From: Acanthopleura granulata
Taxonomy: Eukaryota; Mollusca; Polyplacophora; Chitonida; Chitonidae
Direction: 5' to 3'
Assembly (NCBI GenBank): GCA_016165875.1
Contig: JABBOT010000080.1
Coordinates: 12,878,337 to 12,942,336 of the forward strand
DNA: 64,000 nt
Of the stretch, positions 22,441 to 34,208 are shown one piece after another. The position numbers were made by a program, and so were the translations under genes. The notes beneath the pieces are model-generated. The model did no database searches, had not been told where the DNA came from, and saw nothing but the letters and a program-made list of their open reading frames with translations. The stretch's first letter is position 1. Every line of letters starts with the position of its first letter.

Positions 22441-22711
22441 TTATTGGTGTTTTATTTTATTTTATTGGTGTTTTATGCCGTACTCAAGAATATTTCAATT
22501 ATACGACGGCGGCCACCATTATGGTGGGAGAAAACCGGGCAGAGCCCAGGGGGAAAACCACGACCATCCGCAGGTTGCTGGCAGACCTTCCCACATACGG
22601 CCGGAGACGAAGTCAGCATGAGCTGGACTTGAGCTCACAGCGACCGCATAGGTGGGAGGCTTCGGGTCATTGTGCTGCGATAGCGCGCTAACCGACTGAG
22701 CCATGGAGGAA
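22441..22711 (-). mobile_element. tRNA-derived SINE, full length
   Basis: One of the best copies: tail (complement of ATATTCTTGAGTACGGC), body, and a tRNA-like head ending CTAACCGACTGAGCCATGG near 22,703. Small ORFs that cross it on both strands are not genes. Confidence 0.9.
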
Positions 22712-22912
22712 CCCTATTGGTGTTTACGTCGTACCAAACGATGTTTCACTTATACGACGGCGACCAGATTTATGGTGGGGGAAAACCAGGCAGACCTTCC
22801 CTCGACCGAAGAGGAGGCCAACATGAGCTGATATTGAACTCACAGCGATTGCATTGGTGAGAGGCATCTGGGTCATTACGCTGAACTAGCGCGCTAAATC
22901 CCTCGGCGACAG
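22712..22912 (-). mobile_element. SINE, diverged, in tandem with the preceding copy
   Basis: Directly follows the first SINE in the same orientation (ATTGGTGTTTACGTCGTACC, then GCGCGCTAAATCCCTCGGCG at the head). Part of the body is deleted. Two adjoining SINEs are also seen at 1.06-1.48 kb. Confidence 0.8.
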
Positions 22913-24430
22913 AATCCCCCCCCCCTGTAAAATCCGAAGTTTTAAATACATTTTAACCGCTTGGAGTGGTAGGTTTTAAGAACAATGAAGAAAAAAGCCT
23001 AGATTTTCAACATTTATTTTCTTTTTTGCGTAATGTCTACCCTTGCAGTAAAAGATAAGATTCAGCAGTAAGTTTCGGTATTTCATTCGGTAGTCAAGAT
23101 AAACAATGCAAAAAAAGTGGTTAAAGAAGCTTGTTGCTTCCTATTTTATTGTTATCTAACGTCAAATTCAACACACTATTATTCAAACACAAACTTCAGC
23201 CAAACAAAATCTAAACAAAAAGAAGGTCCGCCTGCTTGTGAATATAGCTTTCCAAGGTCTTTACACTGACAACTATTTCTTTGAGTATTTTTTCGCTTTA
23301 AGCTTTCTAACACATATCTATAACAATTTCACAAGTCTTGTATGAGTGTCAGGGTAAAAATCGGTGTGTATATTAAAGCTTTTCAGTCAGTTCGATTATC
23401 ACAGGCCTGTTTTCATTTCCATAACAAAGACATAAGCGTTTTATGACTTTTATGGGCTCCTTCCAGGAAACCAGACAGAAGCCACCACTTCCGATCCTCC
23501 AATAAGCTTACGTTGGGTTTTTGCGTTTAACATCAAAGGCAATTTTAAGAAACCCTCTGCGACGCACAGACACCTTTGCAATTGCGGACTTGGAGAAAAG
23601 TAGTTCAAGGTCTTTAACGTGGCAAATGAAGCACCCGGTGCCCGCAGCCAGACTGTCGCGGTAATAAAATCAGTATTGGTTTACATGCGATGAGATTGGT
23701 TAACACGCCGCCTTGGCAGCTAATAGATTCACTTTGTAGGTAATTTACCGCACGGTTGCATACGCTCGCTGTTCCTGATTGACCACATCGGTATACATCA
23801 TAGCACGCTGACTGCTGATTTTTCTTTTGTCTTCACTTACAGATCGATTGCCTATTAACGACGCCTACCTTCGCATGTTCAACTCACGCGGCGAGTGTCC
23901 TTTAAGTGGGCTATATCTTGATAAGATTGCGGTGTATTACACAAATTAACCAGACTCGTATTTGAATACAGTTTCGATTTAGGTTTACAGAGCAGATATG
24001 ATGCAGTCTGGCAAGGTTTAAGATAACACCAATGCAGAATAGTATGGTTCGAAAACTTCGACTGACTCAAAAGGAAATAAAAACATGCAATTCGTTGAAC
24101 AGCATGGGAGTTTCGTCGTGTATATAAGGTATTAAAATTTCAAACCTTATTTTGCAGTCTACACTTGTAGATTCAAAATCTTATGATTAACAATATCTTG
24201 CATACTTAGCCAACTTTAAAGGAATTAAAGCTGCAATAGCAGCTCTTTTCTAGCACGAGCAATTCTGACGAAACTTTCAACTGTAGAAAAGTCATGTTCT
24301 CAAACCGTGTATGAATATCACCTGAATTACAACTGGACAACAATTGGCGCGTTCTTAGTAGACAATAAATTCACTACAGTAAAGGTTACCAGACGAAATT
24401 AGCGCATAGCTGTTGGTTTAGTACTCAACC
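22913..24430. other. No recognised gene
   Basis: AT-rich sequence. A stretch at about 23,510-23,670 (TTTAACGTGGCAAATGAAGC, GCCCGCAGCCAGACTGTCGC) has the feel of a degraded minus-strand SINE with a different body, but I cannot delimit it. Confidence 0.3.
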
Positions 24431-24439
24431 ATTAGTGTT

Positions 24440-24660
24440 CAAAGGGCCACTCACAGGCTCAGTCGGCTGGTACTGACTCAGTCATCTTTGTCTTTTCCCA
24501 GACCCTCCTCGCTGACCAGGCCAGCTTTCCATGGCTGAATGGTCTCTCTCTGGTTCCATATGCTCTTGTTGGCTCTCTGTGACTCAGTCGACTCAGGCTG
24601 GCTTAGTTGTCTCACGCTGGCTTAGTAAACCTCCACTGGTCCAGTCGCTGTCAATTACCT
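24440..24660. repeat. Short irregular repeat rich in GACTCAGTC and GGCTGGCTTAGT
   Basis: GACTCAGTC and close variants recur at about 24,473, 24,587 and 24,592, and CTGGCTTAGT occurs twice (24,598 and 24,617). The spacing is irregular. No coding frame is evident. Confidence 0.4.
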
Positions 24661-25224
24661 TATGAATCGAAGACTTTGATTTACTCCTTGCCCTGGTTTA
24701 TTAAATTTGATGACAAAACAGCCTTTTGAAGACTTCTAGACCAGTAAAGGCTGACAAATTGCAGGTAACATCACTGCATTTTTTTCTTTACTAATTCTGC
24801 GTAATCATGATGGTGGGAAGGGGGCGTAAGTTTCTACTCTTTACAGTATCTACATTCACAGAATAAAACCCTGACTGAAGTAAACTAAAACAAGAGGTCA
24901 GAATTCACCAGGAACATGTAACAAATAAATAATCTGTAATTAGAAACGAGCTTCCACGTGGGTTTTCATGTCCATGACACCCCATCAGTGTCCCTGAATA
25001 CGCCAAGAAATTTGCACCATGCAGCTTGCTTTGACACACCTGTTCTTATTAAACGCGTTATGAATTATCGCTTCCGGTATACAGAAATGATATTATGGCA
25101 GGGATTTCGCACATCTGCCTATAGTGTCACTTCTCCTGTGGCAATGATGACAGAGGTCAACAGCGTTGTGGGTCGTGTGTGCAGTGTATTGTTCATTGAA
25201 GACGTGTGTGCACATCTGCACGTC

Positions 25225-25350
25225 GTAGACGGAAAAGCCATTAGTAACTTAACAAAAACCGATGGTTTATCTCCAGATTCACGGCCATCGCCTAACTGAA
25301 TAACTTTTGAATATGGCGTTAAACGACCACCATATCAATCAATAAATAAA
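25225..25350 (+). mobile_element. SINE tail fragment
   Basis: Body (GGTTTATCTCCAGATTCACG) and tail (TTTTGAATATGGCGTTAAAC, AATCAATAAATAAA) are recognisable. It lies at the end of a 113-codon + strand ORF (24,958-25,299), which weakens that ORF as a gene. Confidence 0.6.
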
Positions 25351-27480
25351 GCTAGGACAGGTAGAATAGGTACCAAACATGATTGTTTTCATCTTTGCTT
25401 TCAAAATCTTCAACCAAGACATGTGCTCATGCTTCCTTTATCCGTTAGTTGCCTTGAAAAAAACCTGTATTTCATATGCATGTTGAGCATGCACAACAAA
25501 GGCTACCATTTCGTCTTAGTAAACCACAGGAATCTATAGGGCGTCATACCCTGGAAGCATAGATAAGAGAACACTGTCATCATAGTTTAAACAGAGTTGT
25601 TTTCATTTGTAGAAGCTGAGATTTTTGTAAGTAAAATGTGAAACTATTCTCTGATACGAACACGATTTTAGCCTTTCATTTTTTACCTGCGTTCAGAAAA
25701 ACGTACACAGCAAGTTTTATTAATCTTCCTTTATCGCTGTTGTGACCGCGCCAGATAAAGTACTTCTGTAAGAGACAGGCACATTGCCCTACCTGCACTG
25801 TTTCACTACAACCAAATCAAGAAAATAGAGACAAATGGACGAAAAGTAAATCGTAAAATGTACCCGTGTTCTCGTCAAAAGCTCGCTTTCCCGAGGGCGC
25901 TATTCGCTTCCCCCTACTGAATACTAATACTGCTGATTAGCTCGTGAACAAACGTGGAACAATGAGTATCTCGGGCTGTGCTTGTAACAATGGTGTGATA
26001 TGTTACCATTTATAGCCAACTTATACCTAGCAAGATTTCGGCGCGTTCATCGTGTTATGATTGCGATAACTGGCCAATAAATCTAAAATGGTTCATATGC
26101 AAGCAAGACGACTTATTTTATGAGAATGGTTTCGACATTTCGGTGTATTATGGACACTAACAGGGCATCATCGGTTAGAGCTTTCCGAACATAGACGACC
26201 TACCATTTTGGCGCTATACAATGAACCCCTCCTGTTAAGTATCACAGAGACGCTCGATCTGGGGCAGTATAGTGTTAACTAGGTAATATGTCAAACCTTT
26301 AAAAGCCTGTAGCATTCTAACTTATTCGACGGATGTAGTATCTGTGAGTGAATGAAAACGGAATAATCCTGGAAGCAAACACCGCTCCTAGATTCTAGAT
26401 TCACCCAGACTTAAAGTCGCATTTAAAGCAGCAAGACCCAGACTCGACCCTGCTGTCTCAATGGGTAGAGGCCTGTCGGCTATAGTGAGAACAACAACTG
26501 CGGTTAATGAATGAGTCTTTAATAGTGTACTTGAAAAGAGGGATAGTTAAACAAGTTACGATCACAGTTATATATGTTTAAAAAATGTGACAAGGTTTAC
26601 TTGAAATACCTTAGAGAGGAAATATATTTTCACTTACTCCGGCATATCAGAGCAAGAGAAATTATGCTAACAGTAAAGAATGTTAAATCAGCCGACGTTT
26701 TGGGTTATCCTTATCCCAGGTCGAACATTGTAATAAAGGTATATTTTGTAAATTGCCAAAAAATATAGAATTTTTCTGAAATAGGAAACTATTACATTTT
26801 TTAAAATTGTGTCTCTAACATGAATTGTGTTCTTAAATTTTTATGTATGTTTTCTCAAGAAATTTACTAAATGGATAAGAATCACTGAAGTTTAAAAGTG
26901 TCAAATATATTTTTATTACTTCTGTCTTACAGACCGTGATCAATGTATCGACATAATTATGCAAATTCTAAGCAATTTCGCAAGTTGAACAGTTACGGTT
27001 TTCTCCGTACCCAGGCTTCAAGTCAGGCGGTTGTGTGCTAATGTGCACGGCGAACAGGTGTTCCGATATAACAGGCACCAGTCATTAAAACTTTCCCGAT
27101 ACCATAATTGCCTGTCCACAGGGCCTCATTATCGCCAATTAACCCCATATTCGTGGTACCAAAATAGTGCCATCCCTAGGCGTAAGGTTTCACTATATCG
27201 CTGTGCAATAGGACAGAAGGAACTTCCGAATCCGATCTGCTTTGTTGGGGAAATTCCATCACGTATCCATCTGGAGGGCTCATCATTGACGGCTGTCATC
27301 TGCTTCCTGTTTTGGACAGTAATGCGAATAATTCTGAAAACGGAACACTTCGGTGTTAATGGCCATTGGAAGTGTGAAGCTGGACATTGTGTGGTTGTTT
27401 TTAGATCATCACTTAAGACGACCGATCACCTCACCGATGATTGATTGACTTAACAACACACTGGTGCGTATATCTGTGCG
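25351..27480. other. No recognised gene; two weak ORFs
   Basis: A 64-codon frame at 26,574-26,768 (VYLKYLREEIYF, RHIRAREIM) is followed by a possible donor AAAG|GTATA at about 26,739. A 137-codon frame lies at 27,031-27,444. Neither matches a family I know, and neither has both splice sites or a clear start context. Confidence 0.25.
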
Positions 27481-27484
27481 TCAT

Positions 27485-27600
27485 ATGTTGGGAAGGTTGT
27501 CAGTGATTGGCCAAAGGTCGGTGGTTGACGCTTTTTCCGATTTTCTTCAACCACGGCTGCGACCAGCAACTCTATAAATCTGTCTGTCTGTCGAATTTTT
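27485..27600 (+). mobile_element. SINE-like fragment
   Basis: GTTGTCAGTGATTGGCCAAA, GGTGGTTGACGC and a promoterless body like that at 28,095 (shared CAAGGGCCGGTGG-type text). The tail is lost. Confidence 0.35.
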
Positions 27601-28094
27601 GACATCCTATCTTTTAACATGGACCATTCAATTCTCGAGGCTGGTAGACGACACTGGCTTTTGTCGGAATGGAGCAGTTATTGGGAATTTGAGCTTGTTA
27701 TTTTCATAATTCTGACTGTGTAGGAATTTCCTGAGATTGTATACTGTGATTACATTAATTCACATCACATTCGGAAAAGCGTCAACAAAATGTTTTAAGC
27801 AGACAAGTTCCGAGCATGGAATGATAGTTGATACTGACAAGCATCATTTATCAGCTCCGCTCATGGCATGCTTGCGTGCATAGGCCAACCCCTGTTCTAT
27901 AATCCACATTAAAGGTAACAGTTCATGTTTCCTTCCTGGGAGATTGTGACGTATGTATTGATATTGACAACTCCACGAGGTCGACTTGATTTAGTCTTTC
28001 GAAGTTCATAAAAAGTTTACATATCGCATCTTCCACCACTATAACGTATATTCACGCTGAGCTCTATTTTGAAAGCCAGAAAGTCTCATGTGAG

Positions 28095-28235
28095 GATGTT
28101 CGTTAGTTACTAGCCAAGGGCCGGTGGCTTTGTGCGAGCATTCCGGTTCCCACCACTGGCGGAACTCAGCACTGTCATATAACTGAATTGATCACAAGTA
28201 CATCATTAAACCATCGATCCATTAAACGAAATCCA
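28095..28235 (+). mobile_element. SINE-like fragment
   Basis: Shares GTTAGTTACTAGCCAAGG/GCCGGTGGC with the fragment at 27.5 kb and the SINE-like body at 63.7 kb. It ends with CATCATTAAACCATCGATCC in place of a canonical tail. Confidence 0.35.
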
Positions 28236-28375
28236 ATTTATTGTTGTGCGAGAAAAATCTCAGTATTGATCTAGATATTGCCATCGAGACCGCCGTAATA
28301 CATTTCCGTTTCCAAAATTACATCGAAAAAGCGTCGGACATTGCTATAAGCCCCCGAATGTCTAAGGAGACAACT

Positions 28376-28985
28376 GCCTTTTAGATCTACATGTAATCGT
28401 GTCCTACATGTGTGTGACAGCATGTCTTCCCGCCTGACAGCGGTCTGCTAGATCTAATCGTACACTACAGGTGTGTGTGTGACTGCATGTCTCCCACCTC
28501 GTGGCAATTGCCTGTTAGATCTAATTGTGTCCCACACATGTGTGATTGCGTGTTTCCCCATTTGATTACAGCTCCTTAGATCTGATCGTGTCCTGCATGT
28601 CTGTGAATGCATGCCTTTCCGCGTGACATCCGCCAGCTAGATATAGGCGCCCCCTCCGTGTGTTTGTCGTCGTGTCTTTCCGTTCGTTAGAGCTGATCGT
28701 GCCGAAAGGCGTGTGACCGCGTGTCTCCCCGCGTGACTACTCCCTGATAGATCTAAGCGTGCCCTACAGGTGTATGGATACTTGTCGTCCCGTGTTGCAG
28801 CTACCCATTAGATCTAATCGTGCCCTACATGTGTGTGACTGCTGTCTTTCAGCCTCACAGCTATCCAGTACATCTAAACGTGCCTTACATGTTCGTGTCT
28901 GCGTGCCTTCCTTGTGACGGCTGTACGTCAAGTCCAATCGTTCATTGCATGTGCTTGACAGGGTGTCTTCCCGCATGACAGCTGG
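28376..28985. repeat. Minisatellite, ~60-bp unit, about ten copies
   Basis: Each unit carries TTAGATCTAATCGTGCCCTA or a variant, then CATGTGTGTGACTGC, then a pyrimidine-rich GTCTTCCCGC(A/C)TGACAG end. Unit length is mostly 60-66 bp, and one unit near 28,640-28,740 is expanded or fused. The units differ by many substitutions, so the array is old. On the minus strand the right-hand units (28,764-28,976) stay open for 70 codons with a 20-residue period (CNERLDL, CKARLDV, CRARLDL). Confidence 0.9.
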
Positions 28986-29009
28986 TAATTATGTATTTAT
29001 TTATTTATT

Positions 29010-29228
29010 TTATTTTATTTGTATTGCTGGAATAGCTTTCCACGTACAATGGGAGAGGAAGCCAACCAGAGCTGGACATGAACTCACAGAGACCGCATAG
29101 TTGAGAAGCTCTTTGGTCACTGTTCCTCATGAAAACGGCTAGCACTTTCCCACTTGTACAACCTGAGAGGAAGCCAACCAGAACTGAACCTAAACTCACT
29201 GCGATCGCTTTCGGGAGAGGCTCCTGGG
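29010..29228 (-). mobile_element. Two SINE head halves in tandem
   Basis: Body/head text GAGAGGAAGCCAACCAGAGC occurs at 29,050 and again near 29,162, each followed by the GAACTCAC..(A/G)CGA(C/T)CGC head region. They are partial copies, in the same orientation, without a normal tail between them. Confidence 0.65.
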
Positions 29229-29539
29229 TACGGCGGTCGTAGAAGGTGAAGATCTAGTATTTAAACCAGTAAAATTTCTCACTGAACTCTGGTGACAACT
29301 GGTAAAGTGTGCGTAAACAAATAAAATCTATAAACACCATAAATGTGGCGGATAGGTGCCTTTTCCAATCTCACATGATACACAACAGTTGATAGCACGT
29401 CTACTGCCTAAACCATAGAGCAATAGTGTGGAAGATGGCTGAGGTTTATTTTACCTAAAAAGCTTTGAGATATATGCTAATTGTATAAAGGTTATTTTGG
29501 GATAATTCAAGATGCCTTAAGATATACTGATTACAAAAG

Positions 29540-29805
29540 TTTTTTCTTAAGTTGATTCCTAAGTTCCATCTCCTTGCTCAATTCCACTGAGGAACGCGAT
29601 AAAGTTTAATATTTAGGATTATTTACCTGAAAAACAAGGGTTTTGGTCACGGTAGCACTATGACTTTATCGGTCGTGTTGATACAAAATGTTGATTCTTA
29701 AGTTCCAACTCCATCCTCAAGCCCACCTAAGCTTAATTGCCTCATAAACAAAGGACATCGGCATCTATGAGTTTATCGGTCATATCGGGTCATTTCTTTC
29801 AGGTA
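29540..29805. repeat. Tandem duplication of ~130 bp
   Basis: TTGATTC(C/T)TAAGTTCCA occurs at about 29,550 and 29,692, and the matched stretches end with ATGA(C/G)TTTATCGGTC at about 29,660 and 29,780. Nothing coding is seen. Confidence 0.65.
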
Positions 29806-30008
29806 GGCATCGAGCTTACATATTTGTATTTAAACTAAAACTCACACATGTATCCATGAGGTGCAATATATGTATTGGAAATTATTTCTTCACTCATTTA
29901 AAGTATGCCCAGAAATGTGTTAAAAGGCAGAGATAGGCAAAAACAACCCTAACATTTAAAAGTTTTGACTTCAATTTGCAGAGGAGACACGTTGGTGTCT
30001 ACAAAAAA

Positions 30009-30047
30009 TTATGTTCACCGATCTTTACGATAATTTGGTGAACATAA
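30009..30047. repeat. Inverted repeat, 11-bp perfect arms
   Basis: TTATGTTCACC (30,009-30,019) pairs with GGTGAACATAA (30,037-30,047) over a 17-base loop. Confidence 0.7.
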
Positions 30048-30342
30048 CACTACATAAGAGCCACATGTTACATATAAAGAGAAAATTAATACCAGTACGT
30101 AGTAGAGTAATAGTATGGTATACATGATCTGTTTTTCATCCCTACAATCAACATTTCAGCAAAACACAGATGGGTGCTGATGTATGCGCATAAATTGATC
30201 TAAAGTGAAATATAAACTTAACACGTTGCTTTCTTGTGTACGTAATAGTTCATCGGGTACACGTGTCAATGTCACAGATTAGTATGTGCATGTATACTCT
30301 GAGTGCATTTTACAATACACGAAAAGAACATTTTTTGTGCAC

Positions 30343-30602
30343 GGGGCCTCCGTGGCTCAGTTGGTTAGCGTACTAGCTCAGCGTAATGACCTAGAAGCCT
30401 CCCTCCAATGCGGTCGCTGTGAGTTCGAGTCCAGCTCATGCTGGCTTCCGCTCCGGCCATACGTGGGAAGATCTGCCAGCAATCTGTGTGGGTCATGGGT
30501 TTCCCCCGGGTTTTGCCCGGTGTCCTCCTACCATAATGGTGGCCGCCGTCGTATAATTGAAATATTCTTGAGTACGGCGTAAAACACCAATGAAATAAAT
30601 AT
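30343..30602 (+). mobile_element. tRNA-derived SINE, full length, reference copy
   Basis: Best complete copy on the + strand. The head starts GGGGCCTCCGTGGCTCAG with an A-box-like TGGCTCAGTTGG (30,353-30,364) and a B-box-like GAGTTCGAGTCC (30,421-30,432). This is the internal RNA polymerase III promoter layout expected for a tRNA-derived SINE. The body has GGCTTCCGCTCCGGCC and a C/G-rich part, then CATAATGGTGGCCGCCGTCG. The tail is GTATAATTGAAATATTCTTG, AGTACGGCGTAAAACACCAA and an AAATAAAT end. The head cannot form a normal tRNA, so it is not a tRNA gene. Confidence 0.92.
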
Positions 30603-33600
30603 TTTGGTGCATTATGCTGCACAAGTTCATCTAAGTACCTGACATAACTATTACCTTGTAGAGCAAGGTTAACGCAAAAACTGGGGCTCAGGCATTATCA
30701 CAAAAAGGTCATATGAGTAACTCATGAGCTAATCTCAACACCGGTAGAATTCAGCTAGTCACGTGGCTCACCTATGACTGTCGGCATCTGCATGGTTGAG
30801 CGCTTGAGTCTGGATTTGTTTACTGTTTACCTTTGGCTGTATGTTGGCACGATGCCAAGTCGCCAATGTAAATGTGATCTACTTTTAGTCTGACAATTTT
30901 CTGCCCACGGCAACTTTGCTACATGAATTTCTCCTTAAAAACAATCTTCCCAGGTGAGACAGTTACAGTGACAAAAACTGTACAACCAGTGAAAAGTGAT
31001 GAGTTCTAAATTCAAGTCCGGCTTTTTTTTTGTTTGCTTTTTGGATGCTTTTCTTTATTTTATTTCTCTTTTTTTGTGGGTTTTTTTTTTGGTTTATTTT
31101 TTTGTTTTTGATTTGCCAACAACGGTGTGTTAAGTAAGAAGATGTACACCCGAGACTAAACATTATCTTTTGAAATCATGTGCGGAACATTGTTTTAAGA
31201 AAAGTCAGTCAGATCTTATGTGTATGCTTCACCAACGCCAACTCAATCCCAATGTGTTGAATCTCAAATCGCTCTGTGGAAACATGAGTTGGGTAAGGAA
31301 TATCTTGTCAGAGAGCCCTAAATGACTGATAGACATGAGCAGCTCTTTTACTCTCTGTGTTGAAGAGAGTTCTTCACATTTATACTGTACACAAATGACC
31401 CAGAAAACCTTTCCTTCTGCAAGTATCACTGTCCCTTTGTTTTTGGCTGTTTTCTTTTTTGTTGTTGTTGTTGTTGTTTCTTTTATCTGCAAATGTATGT
31501 CTTTATCATTCATCAAGTCCAACATCAGAAGTGTTCACATATGGCCCAGTGGGAATGACACTAAGCACCCGGTAGGACGAAAAAAAATTAAATTTATGTC
31601 ACAAAAAAACCTACACGAAACCAAAAACTTTCCTATATATCTGCTTTATATGTGTCAAACCGGTTTACCATAACAAACTACAGATTCGTAGATGGAAACC
31701 AAGATTGGTGTTGAAATAAAAATGTTTTCTTGTTGCCGAAATTTGAACTAATGCATGAAGTATTATTTCCAGTACATTGGTAACTATGCTGAGTTGGGCA
31801 TTGTACTCTGACAATGCATGGACTGTACGTCACTACTTTGTCCAAGCACAGAACGTCATTAGCAAGGCAAACATTAACAAAAACAAAACAAAACAAAACA
31901 CTCAGATACTTTTCCACCGGACAGGTTCCCAGTTGTGGGACAATCAGTTTTGTTGTATGCTATCTCAAGTACTTTTCGCAACTGTGTAATATTTTCTGCC
32001 ATGTTTGACAAATTCTGGCTTCCTACCAGAATCTCTCCGTAATGAGTGCTTGATTTTGCTTGAAAAACATCTGTTGTGTGGAAAGTTTGGTACTGATTAG
32101 CGCCGTACTCAGCAATATTTCACGCCTCAGGGGAAATTTTGAAACTTTCAAGTGTATACTTCATGCATGGAGTCTACACCTCGATTTATTTGAGGAATGG
32201 TGCTAACGGTCGTCGGAAAAAAAGAGACAGTCGACCCGGAACTTTCTTCGTTAGTTACCGTTATGTTATGTTACAAACAACGCAAACATTTGCCACTCAT
32301 CATTCCCGTCAGCATTAGTAATGTTCACTTGACCTTTTATTCACTTCTTTATTCGATGACCTTTATAAGCAGAACATTTCATGTCAGTTCTTCTGGGAGA
32401 ATGAACGAAACACCAGTGTGGAGAAAACGGCTGTATCTCAACATGAAAGGTACTATGACAAAAATCTCACAAAATAATTTTAAGATAAGATCAGCGAGAA
32501 TTGGATTCGAGTTCATGACTTCAGTTGTCGATTCGTAGTCTCATCTAAGGCAGTTAAGACAGCTCACGTGTTGGATCTTTATTTGTAATGTGACTACAAG
32601 GTAGAATGCACGTGGAGATTTGGTATTCTTCGGTAACTCGTGGCCATAATTACACAGACCTGCTTGTACAGGCATGTGTAGAAGGGTTCACCTTCACCCG
32701 GTCATGTGAGGCCCCTGTAGAGTAACGATTTTTTTTTAACAAAACCTTCCAGACATACCTAGGATGTTTACGCCGGCCTTGTGCACCGTGAAAACTGTTT
32801 ATCTCTAGCTATGTCGACAGTTACAGTATTTATGCTAAGAGCGAATTATCACTGAGACTATCTTAAGAATATACCAACAGCGTTTGTCTTGCATCAGCTT
32901 AAGTTTGACGGAAAATAAGCAGTTGTGTGAACATTTGTTTCGCTTTCTTGCTTTTCGACTGAATAATCCACTAAAACCCAATAGCTGGGAAAACGGTTCA
33001 GGGTTATTTAACTTTTTACACAACAATGCTGGCGTAAGTGTTTAAACAGACCGCGAGACATAGTGCGGCGGATGTTTCTGTCATAAAAACAGCAACAGTT
33101 AACATATTTATAACATTTATACTCGAAGCTATCATTATACAGAAAAAAGGAATTATCTGTCCATTAGACTAAAAGAAACGTCTCGTCGGAAAACTTCTCC
33201 AGACAGCAAACGTTCAGCATACAGGCGACATGTTCAGCTCTTACAAATACAGTAAAACTGCCATAGGTCTTTTTCAATGCGTGAATTAAGCTACATGTGA
33301 TAATTATATACAGTTTTCAACCGTAGTGAAGTTTTCTGGACAAAGTTGATACAAGTCAAACTCTGAAGATATCTGTTGAATTGCAATAGAATTTGGTCAA
33401 TACCTAAATTAAACGACTAAATTTATTTTATGTGCAGATGGCAATAGTCTATGAATGTAGGGTAGTTTTCTGCATATAAATACCATAGATATGTGTGTAT
33501 ACGTGCGTCCGCTTATTACCAAAGACTTACAGCTTTGGGAGGAGAAATTACCAACAGTGGTTCTCTTGTTTTTATCTCGTACTTCTCTTAATACTCAGAC

Positions 33601-33740
33601 CTGTACTAAATGTGATAGTTATATGAAGGCGTTCAAATCGTGGGTCACTGATTGTTTGTATGCTTCACAAGCAGTTCCAACATATTTTTAGGTTTGAAGA
33701 TAGGGAATGGACGAAGCCCGAATGATTAAAGTACATGCTT
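30603..33740. other. No recognised gene; T-rich and simple-sequence patches
   Basis: T-rich run at 31,021-31,115, (GTT)n at 31,458-31,478 and (AAAAC)n at 31,876-31,901. A SINE tail scrap (CGCCGTACTCAGCAATATTTCAC) lies at 32,101-32,125. ORFs such as 31,335-31,673 and 32,197-32,538 pass through these low-complexity stretches or lack any recognisable motif. Confidence 0.45.
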
Positions 33741-33744
33741 TTCA

Positions 33745-33902
33745 TTTGCTGGGACTATAAACAAGGTGCGGGTTTTTCCCCACGGCTCTACCCAGATTCC
33801 TCCCACCATGATGCTAACGCCTGTCGATTAAGTAAAATATTCTTGAGTGCGGTGTAAAACACTAAACAAACAAATAAATAAATAAATAAATAAATAAATA
33901 AC
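33745..33902 (+). mobile_element. SINE tail half with long AAAT run
   Basis: CCACGGCTCTACCCAGATTC, CCTCCCACCATGATGC, AAATATTCTTGAGTGCGGTG and (AAAT)n to about 33,901. The tRNA-like head is absent. Confidence 0.8.
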
Positions 33903-34084
33903 GGGTTGCGAGTTCAAAGCCGGCCTTTGATAGGGCATTCTGGACATTCCCTCGCACTTACTGCTCGTGGGGTCTTGATGACAACCGATTGTCGATGACT
34001 TTCGAGCTGCCATGTGCGCAATCTAGCTTTCGTTGAAGATCACTTGTCTTGTATCAATATAGTGTGCATATCTCACATATAGGA

Positions 34085-34208
34085 ATGTTGCAGAAAGGTG
34101 GCTGGTTTATAACCCGCCCATTTTGATTTCCTCCCCAAAGAAATCTAACCGTCATCGCGTACATAGGTGTATCAATCTGGACCGTTAATCACCAATCAAA
34201 TAAACCAA
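34085..34208 (+). mobile_element. SINE-like tail fragment
   Basis: GGTTTATAACCCGCCCATTT, TTGATTTCCTCCCC, and a diverged end (GTTAATCACCAATCAAATAA). Confidence 0.5.

Noticed and set aside
22277..22704. Several overlapping ORFs on both strands
   Set aside because: They lie wholly or mostly within a SINE, which has long GC-rich open stretches in several frames.
27031..27444. 137-codon + strand ORF as a gene
   Set aside because: No recognisable motif, no splice sites, composition not clearly protein-like. Kept only as a weak ORF in the regional note.
28376..28985. CRISPR-like array
   Set aside because: Regular spacing, but the whole unit repeats with no unique spacers, and this is animal DNA. 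It is a minisatellite. The same applies to the arrays at 54.7, 60.4 and 62.1 kb.
30343..30432. tRNA gene on the + strand
   Set aside because: A- and B-box-like elements are present, but the sequence continues into the SINE body and tail, and no normal cloverleaf forms. The same holds for the other SINE heads.
31335..31673. 112-codon + strand ORF with a hydrophobic stretch
   Set aside because: The apparent membrane segment is the translation of a T-rich and (GTT)n microsatellite, and the other strand is open as well.
32197..32538. 113-codon + strand ORF as a gene
   Set aside because: No motif, no splice context, and a SINE tail scrap lies just upstream. Chance is the simpler explanation.
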